A stretch of DNA of 64,000 nt, taken from Agromyces ramosus (GTDB lineage: Bacteria > Actinomycetota > Actinomycetes > Actinomycetales > Microbacteriaceae). The stretch is taken from positions 100,685 to 164,684 of the forward strand of contig NZ_SGWY01000002.1 in NCBI RefSeq assembly GCF_004216665.1. Direction: 5' to 3'. The translations under genes were made by a program, and so were the position numbers. Within the stretch, counting starts at the first letter, position 1. Every line of letters starts with the position of its first letter. The notes beneath the pieces are model-generated. The model saw nothing but the letters and a program-made list of their open reading frames with translations. It was not told the DNA's origin and searched no databases. Of this stretch, positions 23,430 through 30,774 are shown piece after piece.

Positions 23430-23435
23430 ACTCTA
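23430..23435 (-). promoter_or_regulatory. Probable -10 box of the Trp leader transcript
   Basis: On the minus strand TAGAGT is followed by seven bases and the leader ATG at 23422, which matches the leaderless pattern seen elsewhere in the window. Confidence 0.45.
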
Positions 23436-23477
23436 TGGCATGCGAGCGACCGGCGCACGTCGGTGTCGCGCGAGGCA

Positions 23478-23490
23478 TACGATGCGAGGA
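23478..23490 (+). promoter_or_regulatory. Leaderless-type promoter of the PrmC-like gene
   Basis: TACGAT at 23478-23483 is followed by six bases and ATG at 23490. It is divergent from the Trp leader promoter, with about 45 bases between the two boxes. Confidence 0.55.
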
Positions 23491-24299
23491 TGCCCCCGCA
23501 GACGCTGCCCGACCCCGCGCTCGTCGCGCGCCTGCGCGCCGCCGGCTGCGTCTTCGCCGAGGACGAGGCGCTGCTGCTCGCGCAGGCGGTCGAGGGTCGT
23601 GCGGATGCCGCGGACGAGCTCGAGCGGCTCGTCGCGCGTCGCGTCGACGGGGAACCGCTCGAGCAGCTCCTCGGATGGGCCGAGTTCGGCGGACTCCGGA
23701 TCCTCCTCGAGCCCGGCGTGTTCGTGCCCCGCCGTCGCACCGAGGCGCTCGCCGCCGAGGCCGTCCGGCTCGCGGGTGCGATCGCCGACGAGGGACGTGC
23801 TCCCGTGGTCGTCGACCTGTGCTGCGGAGCCGGGGCGATCGGCGCGGCCGTCGTCGACGCCGTCGACGGGGTGGAGCTCACCGCCGCCGACGTCGACCCG
23901 GCCGCCGTGCTGGCCGCCCGCCGCAACCTCGAGCCGCTCGGCGCGCACGTGGTGGCGGGCGACCTGTTCGACGCGCTGCCGCGCGACCTGATCGGCCGGG
24001 TCGACGTGCTCGCCGTGAACGCGCCGTACGTGCCCACGGCCGAGATCGCGATGATGCCGCCCGAGGCGCGCGACCACGAGGCCCGCGCGGCACTCGACGG
24101 CGGAACCGACGGGCTCGATGTGCACCGTCGCGTCGCGGCATCCGCTGCCGACTGGCTCGCGCCAGGCGGGCACCTGCTCATCGAGACGAGCCGTCGCCAG
24201 GCGCCGACCACCACCGCCCTCGTCACCGCCGGCGGCCTCGAGGCGCGGGTCGTGCGCGACGACGAGCTCGCGGCGACGATCGTGGTCGGACGGCGCTGA
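23490..24299 (+). CDS. PrmC-like protein-glutamine N5-methyltransferase
   Basis: This is a 269-residue protein. The N-terminal helical domain is followed by the HemK/PrmC-type entry segment FGGLRILLEPGVFVPRRRTE. The SAM domain then has VVDLCCGAGAIGAAV and, at the active site, NAPYVP instead of the usual NPPY. PrmC methylates release-factor GGQ glutamine. The NAPY variant marks a related family often annotated as putative N5-glutamine methyltransferase, whose substrate may differ. Start chosen from the leaderless promoter. Confidence 0.87.
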   Translation: MPPQTLPDPALVARLRAAGCVFAEDEALLLAQAVEGRADAADELERLVARRVDGEPLEQLLGWAEFGGLRILLEPGVFVPRRRTEALAAEAVRLAGAIADEGRAPVVVDLCCGAGAIGAAVVDAVDGVELTAADVDPAAVLAARRNLEPLGAHVVAGDLFDALPRDLIGRVDVLAVNAPYVPTAEIAMMPPEARDHEARAALDGGTDGLDVHRRVAASAADWLAPGGHLLIETSRRQAPTTTALVTAGGLEARVVRDDELAATIVVGRR

Positions 24300-24325
24300 G
24301 CCCAGCCCGACGGGGAACTCCGGCG

Positions 24326-25018
24326 TCAGTCGTCGGGCCGCCCGCCCGAGGGCCCGCCGTCCGTCACGCCGCCGCTCGACCGGGCCGCTTCGAGGATCTC
24401 CTGCACCTCGGCATCCGCCGTCTGCCGGAAATCGAGGTAGTGCATGCCGACGGCCATGAAACCCGGCGGCGCCGAGAGGCACACCACCTCGTCGACCTCG
24501 GGCATCGCCGCCAGCTCGGCGAGGCTGTCGGGTGCGCCGACCGGCATCGCGAGCACGACGGATGCCGCGCCCAGCTCCCGCGCGACGAGGCTGGCGACCC
24601 GTGCGGTCGCACCGGTGGCGACCCCGTCGTCGACGATCACGGCGGTCCGCCCCGTGAGGTCGACCGGCGGCGCCTCCCCGCGGAACCGGCCCACGCGTGC
24701 CTCGAGCTCTGCGCGCTCGCGCTGCTCGACGGCGGCGAGCTGCGACGCCGAGACGCCGCTGTGGCGGAGCACGTCGTCGTTGAGCACACGCGCCCCGCGC
24801 TCGCCGATGGCGCCCATCGCCACCTCGGGCTGCCTGGGGAGCCCGAGCTTGCGCACGACGAGCACGTCGAGCGGCGCGTGGAGTGCCGCCGCCAGCTCCG
24901 CCGCGACGGGCACGCCGCCCCTGGGCAGCCCCAGCACGACGGGGCGCTCGATCGTGCGGCCCGCGAACGCCCGCGCGAGCCGCCGGCCCGCGTCGCGTCG
25001 ATCGGTGAAGTGGTCCAT
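24326..25018 (-). CDS. Phosphoribosyltransferase-family protein
   Basis: This is a 230-residue protein of the type I PRTase fold. It has VVLGLPRGGVPVAAELA, a VVRKLGLP strand, and the PRPP-binding loop VIVDDGVATGATAR, with a C-terminal MHYLDFRQTAD segment. Members of this stand-alone family are often next to dienelactone hydrolase or erythromycin-esterase-like domains. The base substrate is unknown. The last 20 residues are Gly/Ser/Asp-rich and disordered. It follows the AhpD-like gene by 35 bases on the same strand. Confidence 0.87.
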   Translation of the reverse strand: MDHFTDRRDAGRRLARAFAGRTIERPVVLGLPRGGVPVAAELAAALHAPLDVLVVRKLGLPRQPEVAMGAIGERGARVLNDDVLRHSGVSASQLAAVEQRERAELEARVGRFRGEAPPVDLTGRTAVIVDDGVATGATARVASLVARELGAASVVLAMPVGAPDSLAELAAMPEVDEVVCLSAPPGFMAVGMHYLDFRQTADAEVQEILEAARSSGGVTDGGPSGGRPDD

Positions 25019-25053
25019 CTCCCGTGGTGCGGGCCCGGGGTGGCCCGCGCGTG

Positions 25054-25623
25054 TCAGAGTCCGTCGACGAGCGCCGCCCGGAGTGGGTCGCTGAGCCGCT
25101 CGGGCACGTCCACCTCCACGGCGAGCGCCTGCAGCATGCGCCCGAGGTAGACGCGCGCCGACGCGGCGATGGCGATGTCGACGATCTCGCGGTCGCTGAA
25201 CCCGGCCTCGCGCAGCGCCAGGCCGTCGTCCTCGCTCATGTTCGACGCGTCACGCGCGACGCGCTCCGCGAAGCGCATCATCGCGACCTCGGCGTCGCTG
25301 AGGCCGGCGTCGGCGTAGTCGCGGGCGATGCGTTCGAGCTGGTCCTCGTCGAACACGCCGAGCGCCTTCACGCCGTGAGCGAGGCGGCAGTGCCGCGAGC
25401 CGGTGCCGCGTGCGGCGGCGAGGGTCACGAGCTCGTAGCGGCGGAGGCCCATCGGCGTCGCGACGGAGCCGACCAGGGCCTCGAAGGCCCGGTTCGCCGC
25501 CGGGTTCATCGCCATCACCCTCGAGTGAGTCGGCACGTACCCGAGCGACTCGCGCTCCTCGGCGTACAGCGCCGCGACCTCGCCCTCGGCCTCGTCCTCG
25601 GGGACGGTTCGGATGATCGTCAT
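25054..25623 (-). CDS. AhpD-like / carboxymuconolactone decarboxylase-family protein
   Basis: This is a 189-residue all-helical protein with the CMD-family core (ELVTLAAARGTGSRHCRLAHG). The peroxidatic motif in AhpD is CxxC followed by His. Here the first position is Ser and only the second Cys and the His remain, so a classical disulfide cycle is unlikely. The protein may be a peroxidase-related enzyme using one Cys or have another role. ATG 25623 is chosen over 25641. It is upstream of, and probably co-transcribed with, the PRTase gene. Confidence 0.82.
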   Translation of the reverse strand: MTIIRTVPEDEAEGEVAALYAEERESLGYVPTHSRVMAMNPAANRAFEALVGSVATPMGLRRYELVTLAAARGTGSRHCRLAHGVKALGVFDEDQLERIARDYADAGLSDAEVAMMRFAERVARDASNMSEDDGLALREAGFSDREIVDIAIAASARVYLGRMLQALAVEVDVPERLSDPLRAALVDGL

Positions 25624-25726
25624 GGGACCCCCGGTTCGCATGCTGGCCTCTGCAGCTTGGTCTAGCGTGAGGCCTCCGGCCAGTCAACCCCTGTCCCAGC
25701 GGGATCGGGCCACCTAGCGTTGGAGA

Positions 25727-25875
25727 TCCGACGGAGCAGCGGCACTCGGCGTGGACGACGCCGACGCGAACCCGTCGGGTCGGAGAACACACCAAGACGC
25801 CTGGGCGACGACTGAGGGGTCGACGCCCAGGGCGGGGGAGCGGGTCGGATGACTGGGGGTCATCCGACCCGCGTT
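25727..25875 (+). ncRNA. Candidate structured RNA ending in a strong intrinsic terminator
   Basis: Three nested or consecutive helices fill this gap. The first is an outer stem 25726-25734 with 25772-25780, enclosing a hairpin TCGGCGT (25746-25752) with ACGCCGA (25758-25764). The second pairs CTGGGCG (25801-25807) with CGCCCAG (25824-25830). The third is a perfect 13-bp terminator stem followed by GCGTTTT. A TAGCGT box at 25715-25720 could start the transcript near 25727. No open frame or ribosome binding site is evident. It could be a small RNA, or a leader/attenuator for the downstream vWA gene. The family is not recognised. Confidence 0.5.
25841..25875 (+). terminator. Strong rho-independent terminator
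   Basis: CGGGTCGGATGAC (25841-25853) pairs perfectly with 25859-25871 around a 5-base TGGGG loop, and GTTTT follows. It faces the plus strand but no plus-strand gene precedes it, which is why an RNA gene is suspected upstream. Confidence 0.85.
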
Positions 25876-25917
25876 TTCCAGATCCCGAGCGAAGTTCGCG
25901 TATCGAGTCGGGTCGCC

Positions 25918-25923
25918 TATGCT
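25918..25923 (+). promoter_or_regulatory. Probable -10 box of the vWA gene
   Basis: TATGCT lies 84 bases before the chosen GTG. TTCGCG, 18 bases upstream, is a weak -35 candidate. Between box and start, CTCCCCC and CGGGGGA (about 25930-25948) can form a hairpin in the 5' UTR. Confidence 0.4.
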
Positions 25924-26006
25924 GAGTGGACCCTCCCCCTGGACGGGGGAACCCGTTCAGCACAGGGATTCGACGGCGACACGGTGCCGTCGGGCTTGGA
26001 GTGTCC

Positions 26007-27722
26007 GTGGGGCGTCACAGCGTCAAGGCCCCGGCGAAGAGGCCGGGGCGAGCGCTCATCCTTTCCCTCATCGCCGCATTCGCGGTCGTCGGTATCGTCG
26101 CCTCCGGCGTTTTCCTCTGGGTCGGCGGCCACCTGAACCCGCTGTTCGCTGCGGCGGAGTCGGGATGCCTCGAGCGCGAGCAGCTCGTCGTGATCGCCGA
26201 CACCTCCATCGCGCCGGCGCTCGCCGACATCGCGAAGGACTTCGACGAGGCGTCCGAGACGTGCGTCGAGACGGTCGTCAAGCCGCAGGACTCGGCCGAC
26301 ACCGCCGCCGTGGTCGCCTCCGGCGGCGTCGACGCCGACGCCTGGGTCCCGGAGTCGAGCGTCTGGGTGGACCGCATGTCGGCGACGGCCGCCTCGCTCG
26401 GGCAGACCGCGCCCGACGTCGAGGTCGGCGAGCCGATCGCCGCCACTCCGGTGGTGTTCGCGGCGGCGGCGACCAAGGCGGCCGAGATCGCCAGCGCCCC
26501 GGTCACGTGGACGAGGGTGCTGGGAGGCGCCCTCCCGACCATCCTGCCCAACCCCGAGGCGTCGTCCGCGAGCCTCGCCGGTCTCCTCGCGCTACGCGGG
26601 CACTCGTCGCCCGATGACCCGCGGCAGTTCGCCGGGGCGATGATCGAGCTCGGCAAGTCCATCCCCGCCTCGACGAGCGCCGCCTTCGGCGCCCTGTCGA
26701 CCGCGCCGCAACCGAGCGTGGTGGTCACGACCGAGGCGCAGGTCGCGGGCTTCAACCTCGACGATCCCGCCGAGACGCTCGTCGCCGCCTACCCGGCCGA
26801 CGGCACCGTGCTCGTCGAGTACCCGCTCGTGCGCCTCCCGGCTCGGTCCGGTGGCGACGCGGGCGGTGCGACGGCCGACGGCGTCGCCGATGCGGCGGAG
26901 ACCCGAGCCGCCCTGCTCGCCGCCTTCGAGAAGGCGGCGCGGTCGGACACCGACCGGCTCTCCGCCGCGGGCTTCCGCGCGGGCGACGGCACCGGCACGA
27001 TCGACGTTCCCGGACTCGCGGCCGATGGCCCGGCAGTGGCCGCTGCCGACCTCGACGCGGCGGCCCAGCTCGAGATCCTGCGTGCCTGGGCCGTGCTGAC
27101 GCTGCGTTCGCGCATGCTGGCGGTGATCGACGTGTCGGGCTCGATGGAGGAACCGGCCGAGAACGGCCTGCGCCGGATCGACATCTTCCAGCAGGCCGCG
27201 ATCGGCGCGATGGAGAAGTTCTCGGGCGAGGTCGAGATGGGCGTCTGGGTGTTCTCGACGGCCCGCAACGGCGACGTCGACTGGGAGGACCTCTCGCCGA
27301 TCGCCCCGCTCGCCGACCTCGCGCACAAGCAGGAGATCGGCGGGATCATCCAGTCCCTGCCGAGCCGGCTCGGCGGCGCGACCGGCCTCTACGACACCAC
27401 GCTCGCCGCCGTGCAGCGGGTGCGCGAGTCGTACGATCCCGAGAAGGTGAACTCGGTGCTGCTCATCACCGACGGCAGGAACGAGGACGAGAACGGCATC
27501 GACCTCGACACCCTGCTCGCCGAGCTCGCGAAGATCGACGATCCGTCGAAGCCCGTGCCGGTCATCATGATCGGCTTCGGCCCCGACACCGACCTGGCCG
27601 CCATGCAGCGCATCGCCCAGGCGACGAAGGGCGCCGCCTACTCGGCGTCGAAGCCCGAGGACCTCGGCACCGTGCTCGTCGACGCGCTCTCGCAGCGCAC
27701 CTGCCGCCCGAACTGCGGCTAG
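26007..27722 (+). CDS. Extracellular solute-binding/vWA fusion protein
   Basis: This is a 571-residue membrane-anchored protein with one N-terminal helix (about 17-39). Residues about 50-330 resemble a periplasmic substrate-binding fold (QLVVIADTSIAPALADIAKD, then TPVVFAAAATKAAEIA). A C-terminal von Willebrand A domain (about 367-571) follows. Its MIDAS motif is intact: Asp375-x-Ser-x-Ser in DVSGSM, then a threonine near GATGLYDTT and ITDGRNED. The C-terminus has two Cys (RTCRPNCG). Such fusions are thought to bind a ligand or partner outside the cell in a metal-dependent way. The start is GTG 26007 after GGAG; 26001 is possible. Confidence 0.85.
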   Translation: MGRHSVKAPAKRPGRALILSLIAAFAVVGIVASGVFLWVGGHLNPLFAAAESGCLEREQLVVIADTSIAPALADIAKDFDEASETCVETVVKPQDSADTAAVVASGGVDADAWVPESSVWVDRMSATAASLGQTAPDVEVGEPIAATPVVFAAAATKAAEIASAPVTWTRVLGGALPTILPNPEASSASLAGLLALRGHSSPDDPRQFAGAMIELGKSIPASTSAAFGALSTAPQPSVVVTTEAQVAGFNLDDPAETLVAAYPADGTVLVEYPLVRLPARSGGDAGGATADGVADAAETRAALLAAFEKAARSDTDRLSAAGFRAGDGTGTIDVPGLAADGPAVAAADLDAAAQLEILRAWAVLTLRSRMLAVIDVSGSMEEPAENGLRRIDIFQQAAIGAMEKFSGEVEMGVWVFSTARNGDVDWEDLSPIAPLADLAHKQEIGGIIQSLPSRLGGATGLYDTTLAAVQRVRESYDPEKVNSVLLITDGRNEDENGIDLDTLLAELAKIDDPSKPVPVIMIGFGPDTDLAAMQRIAQATKGAAYSASKPEDLGTVLVDALSQRTCRPNCG

Positions 27723-27742
27723 CGCTCGGACCCGATCGCAAC

Positions 27743-27780
27743 ATGACGAAGGGCCCGGACGATGCCGGGCCCTTCGTCAT
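27743..27780. terminator. Bidirectional terminator
   Basis: ATGACGAAGGGCCCGG (27743-27758) pairs perfectly with 27765-27780 around a 6-base loop. It lies between the convergent vWA and exporter genes. Confidence 0.85.
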
Positions 27781-27791
27781 GTCGGTGAGGT

Positions 27792-29297
27792 TCAGCCGTC
27801 GGCCGCGGCCTCCAGGGCCGCCTCGGCGCGCGGACCCTCCGTCATGTCGGCCGGCCGCCGCACGAAGAAGGCACCCACCACGGCCACGACCGAGAGGATC
27901 GCGCCGACCGTGAACGCGGTGCGGAGGCCCGCCGACTGGGCGACCTCGATCGAGGCGCCGGTGGCGGTGAGCGCCGCCGTGCCGGCGGCCATGACCGTGA
28001 CGAACATGGCGGTGCCCGCCGCGCCCGCGACCTGCTGCACCGTGCCGACGATGGCCGAGCCGTGCGAGTAGAACCGCGGCTCGACCGAGCCGAGCGCCGA
28101 CGTGAACAGCGGCGTGAACATGAACGCGAGACCCGCGGAGAGTGCCACGTGCGCCATGAGGAGCATCCAGGGCGAGGTGGTCTCGGTGACCATCGTGAGC
28201 GACCACATCACGGCGCTCACGACGATGCTGCCGGGAACGAGCAGCACGGTCGGCCCGAACCGGTCGTACAGCCGGCCGACCGTGGGACCGAGCAGGCCCA
28301 TGAGGAGGCCGCCCGGCAGCAGCAGGAGGCCCGTGATGGCGGGCTCCAGGTGCAGCACGTCCTGCAGGTAGATCGGCAGGAGGATGATCGTGCCGAACAG
28401 CGCGGCCATCACGATGACCATGAGCCCGACCGAGATGGCGAAGTTGGTCGACCGGAAGGTGCGGAGGTCGAGCAGTGCGCGGTCGTGCCGCTGCAGGGCC
28501 AGCTGGCGGAGGATGAACGTCGTGATGCCGATGGCGCCGACCGCGAACGAGATCCACATCGGCGCCGGGTGCGCGGTGCCCGCCACCACGCCGCCGACGA
28601 GGCTGAGGCCGTAGACGAGCCCGCCGAACCCGAACGCCGAGAGCACGACCGAGAACACGTCGATGGGGATGACGCGCGGCTCGCTGACGTTCTCGACGCG
28701 GCGGATGCCGATGACGAGCATGGCGAGGGCGATAGGCAGCACGAGCCAGAACATGAACCGCCACGACAGGTACGTGAGGATGAGGCCCGAGATCGTCGGC
28801 CCGATGGCCGGAGCGACCGAGATCACGGTGGAGACGCGGCCCATGAAGCGCCCGCGGTCGGCGGGCGCGACGAGCGTCATGAGCGTCGTCATGAGCAGGG
28901 GCATCATGATGGCGGTGCCGCTCGCCTGCACGACGCGCGCGAGCAGCAGGACCTCGAAGCCCGGCGCGAGCGCGGCGATGAGGGTTCCGGTGGAGAACAG
29001 CGACATGGCCGCGATGAAGATCGGGCGCGTCGCGAACCGCTGCAGCAGGAAGCCGGTGATCGGGATCACGACCGCCATCGTCAGCATGAACGCGGTGGTG
29101 AGCCACTGGGCCGCCTCGATCGTGATGTCGAGGTCGGTGACGAGGTGGGGGATCGCCACGCCCATGATCGTCTCGTTGAGGATGACGACGAACGACGCGG
29201 CGAGCAGCAGCCAGATGACTCGCGAGTTGCGAGCACCATGCAGCGCCTCGTCGTCGGTGTGGTGGGCGTTCGAGGTGTGGGCGTGCTCGCCGAGCAT
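27792..29297 (-). CDS. DHA2-family multidrug exporter (MFS, 14-helix type)
   Basis: This is a protein of about 501 residues with 14 predicted membrane helices. Helix 1 contains FVVILNETIMGVAIPHL, the DHA2/EmrB signature, and RVVQASGTAIMMPLLMT is the antiporter motif C region. It should export drugs or lipophilic compounds with protons. A TTG at 29357 would add 20 residues, but those first codons are unusually AT-rich, so I prefer ATG 29297. It stands alone between the terminator and the nad operon. Confidence 0.9.
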   Translation of the reverse strand: MLGEHAHTSNAHHTDDEALHGARNSRVIWLLLAASFVVILNETIMGVAIPHLVTDLDITIEAAQWLTTAFMLTMAVVIPITGFLLQRFATRPIFIAAMSLFSTGTLIAALAPGFEVLLLARVVQASGTAIMMPLLMTTLMTLVAPADRGRFMGRVSTVISVAPAIGPTISGLILTYLSWRFMFWLVLPIALAMLVIGIRRVENVSEPRVIPIDVFSVVLSAFGFGGLVYGLSLVGGVVAGTAHPAPMWISFAVGAIGITTFILRQLALQRHDRALLDLRTFRSTNFAISVGLMVIVMAALFGTIILLPIYLQDVLHLEPAITGLLLLPGGLLMGLLGPTVGRLYDRFGPTVLLVPGSIVVSAVMWSLTMVTETTSPWMLLMAHVALSAGLAFMFTPLFTSALGSVEPRFYSHGSAIVGTVQQVAGAAGTAMFVTVMAAGTAALTATGASIEVAQSAGLRTAFTVGAILSVVAVVGAFFVRRPADMTEGPRAEAALEAAADG

Positions 29298-29485
29298 GGC
29301 GGGCTCGCCCCGGGTCAGGTCGGGAGCGGCGCGTTCGGTCAAAGGAAAGTCATCCAATCGATGTCGGCGCAGAGCGGCGCCGGTGGGTTGCGTCGAATGT
29401 GAGAGTCAACCCGCGCTCGACGAGCCGCTATTCCCGATTCGACGGATCGATCGGAATGCATGGAAACGCGTGGTTGCGGGCCGGG

Positions 29486-29632
29486 CTACGGGGCGGGCGC
29501 GGGCCCCTCGGTCGGCTCGGCGTCGGGAAGCCACCCCTTGAGGAGCTCCTCTTCGGGAGCCACCTCGTCGTCGACCCGCTTCTGGTCGACCTCGAGGTCG
29601 TCGTCGTCGGCGGGAATGCTGGGATCGGTCAT
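29486..29632 (-). CDS. Small acidic protein, last gene of the nad operon
   Basis: This is a 48-residue frame beginning MTDPSIPADDDDLEVDQ and ending at TAG. About a third of the residues are Asp or Glu, and it contains one hydrophobic patch EELLKGWLP. Its ATG overlaps the TGA of the cysteine desulfurase gene (ATGA), so translation is probably coupled. It is too short for routine gene callers. No family was recognised. The coupling and codon usage suggest it is real and linked to NAD or Fe-S biosynthesis, or simply carried in the operon. Confidence 0.6.
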   Translation of the reverse strand: MTDPSIPADDDDLEVDQKRVDDEVAPEEELLKGWLPDAEPTEGPAPAP

Positions 29633-30774
29633 GGCTTCACGATATCGCGCACCGCCGACACCGCCCGGGTGACGGCGGCCGCGGCATCCGTCACCTCCTC
29701 GGAGGTCGTCGATGCCCCCAACGTGAACCGCACCGCCGTCTGGGCGAGCTCCGCCGGGACGCCGATCGCCGTGAGCACGTGCGACGGCTCGTCGCTGCCG
29801 GCGGCGCAGGCCGAGCCGCTCGAGCAGATCACGCCGTCGCGCTCGAGCTCGAGCAGCACCGCTTCGCCGCTCGTGCCCGGGAACACGAACGAGACGGTGC
29901 CGGGCAGCCGTCGCACCGGGTCGCCGGTGAGCACCGCTCCCGGCACCTCCGACGTGACCCGCGCGATGAGCTCGGCGCCGAGCTCGGCGACGCGTGCCGC
30001 GGCATCCGCTCGCTCGGCCTCGGCGAGCCGCAGGGCGGTGGCGAACGCCACGGCGCCCGCCACGTTCTCGGTGCCGGAGCGGCGCCCGCGCTCCTGGCCG
30101 CCGCCGTGGAGCACGGGCTCGAGCGGGATCCGGCCGCGCACGATGAGCGCGCCCGTCCCCTTCGGGGCGCCCACCTTGTGGCCCGCGAGCGAGAGGGCGT
30201 CGACGCCGAGCACGTCGAGCGAGATGGGGAGCCAGCCGGCCGCCTGCACGGCATCCGAGTGCATGAACGCGCCCGATGCATGGGCGATCGCGGCGAGCTC
30301 GGCCACCGGCTGCACCGTGCCGATCTCGTTGTTGGCCAGCTGCACCGACACGAGGGTCGTGTCGGGCCGGATGACGCGCGCGAGCGCCTCGGGATGCACG
30401 AGCCCGCCCGCATCGACGTCGACCCGGTCGACGGTGAAGCCGTGCACGCGGGCCAGGTACGCCGACGCATCGAGCACCGCCTCGTGCTCGATGGGCGAGA
30501 CCACGAGGTGCCGGCCCCGCGGGTTCGCGAGCGCGATGCCCTTGACGGCGAGGTTGTCGGCCTCGGTGCCGCCGCTCGTGAACACGACGTCACCCGGCCG
30601 GCATCCGACGACCGTTGCCACGTCGGCCCGTGCGTCCGCGAGGGCGCGGGATGCCTCGTCGCCGAGGCCGTGTCGGCTCGAGGGGTTGCCGAAGGCGCCC
30701 GTGAGGAACGGCCACATCGCCTCGAGCGCCTCGCGGCGGACGGGCGTGGTCGCGGCGTGGTCGAGGAAGATCAC
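29629..30774 (-). CDS. nifS: Cysteine desulfurase (NifS/IscS family)
   Basis: This is a 381-residue PLP enzyme. The N-terminus is FLDHAATTPVRREALEAM and the PLP lysine is Lys200 in LAGHKVGAPKGTGAL. Catalytic Cys323 lies in SSGSACAAG, on the short loop of class I (IscS/NifS) desulfurases. It takes sulfur from cysteine for iron-sulfur clusters. Its GTG overlaps the nadC stop (GTGA). In this operon the likely client is NadA, which needs a [4Fe-4S] cluster; nadABC-nifS grouping is known in other bacteria. Confidence 0.95.
   Translation of the reverse strand: MIFLDHAATTPVRREALEAMWPFLTGAFGNPSSRHGLGDEASRALADARADVATVVGCRPGDVVFTSGGTEADNLAVKGIALANPRGRHLVVSPIEHEAVLDASAYLARVHGFTVDRVDVDAGGLVHPEALARVIRPDTTLVSVQLANNEIGTVQPVAELAAIAHASGAFMHSDAVQAAGWLPISLDVLGVDALSLAGHKVGAPKGTGALIVRGRIPLEPVLHGGGQERGRRSGTENVAGAVAFATALRLAEAERADAAARVAELGAELIARVTSEVPGAVLTGDPVRRLPGTVSFVFPGTSGEAVLLELERDGVICSSGSACAAGSDEPSHVLTAIGVPAELAQTAVRFTLGASTTSEEVTDAAAAVTRAVSAVRDIVKP

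Noticed and set aside
25795..25812. CGCCTGGGC segment resembling the 3' core of the ZTP (pfl) riboswitch
   Set aside because: The matching 5' half of the aptamer is not present, and the downstream gene is not a purine or folate gene.
25924..26000. Possible c-di-AMP (ydaO-type) riboswitch before the vWA gene, suggested by a GGGGGAACCC segment
   Set aside because: Only one short segment fits; the remaining conserved parts of the aptamer could not be located.
29298..29357. TTG start of the DHA2 exporter at 29357
   Set aside because: The added codons are AT-rich and unlike the rest of the gene, with no binding site; ATG 29297 is preferred, though not proven.
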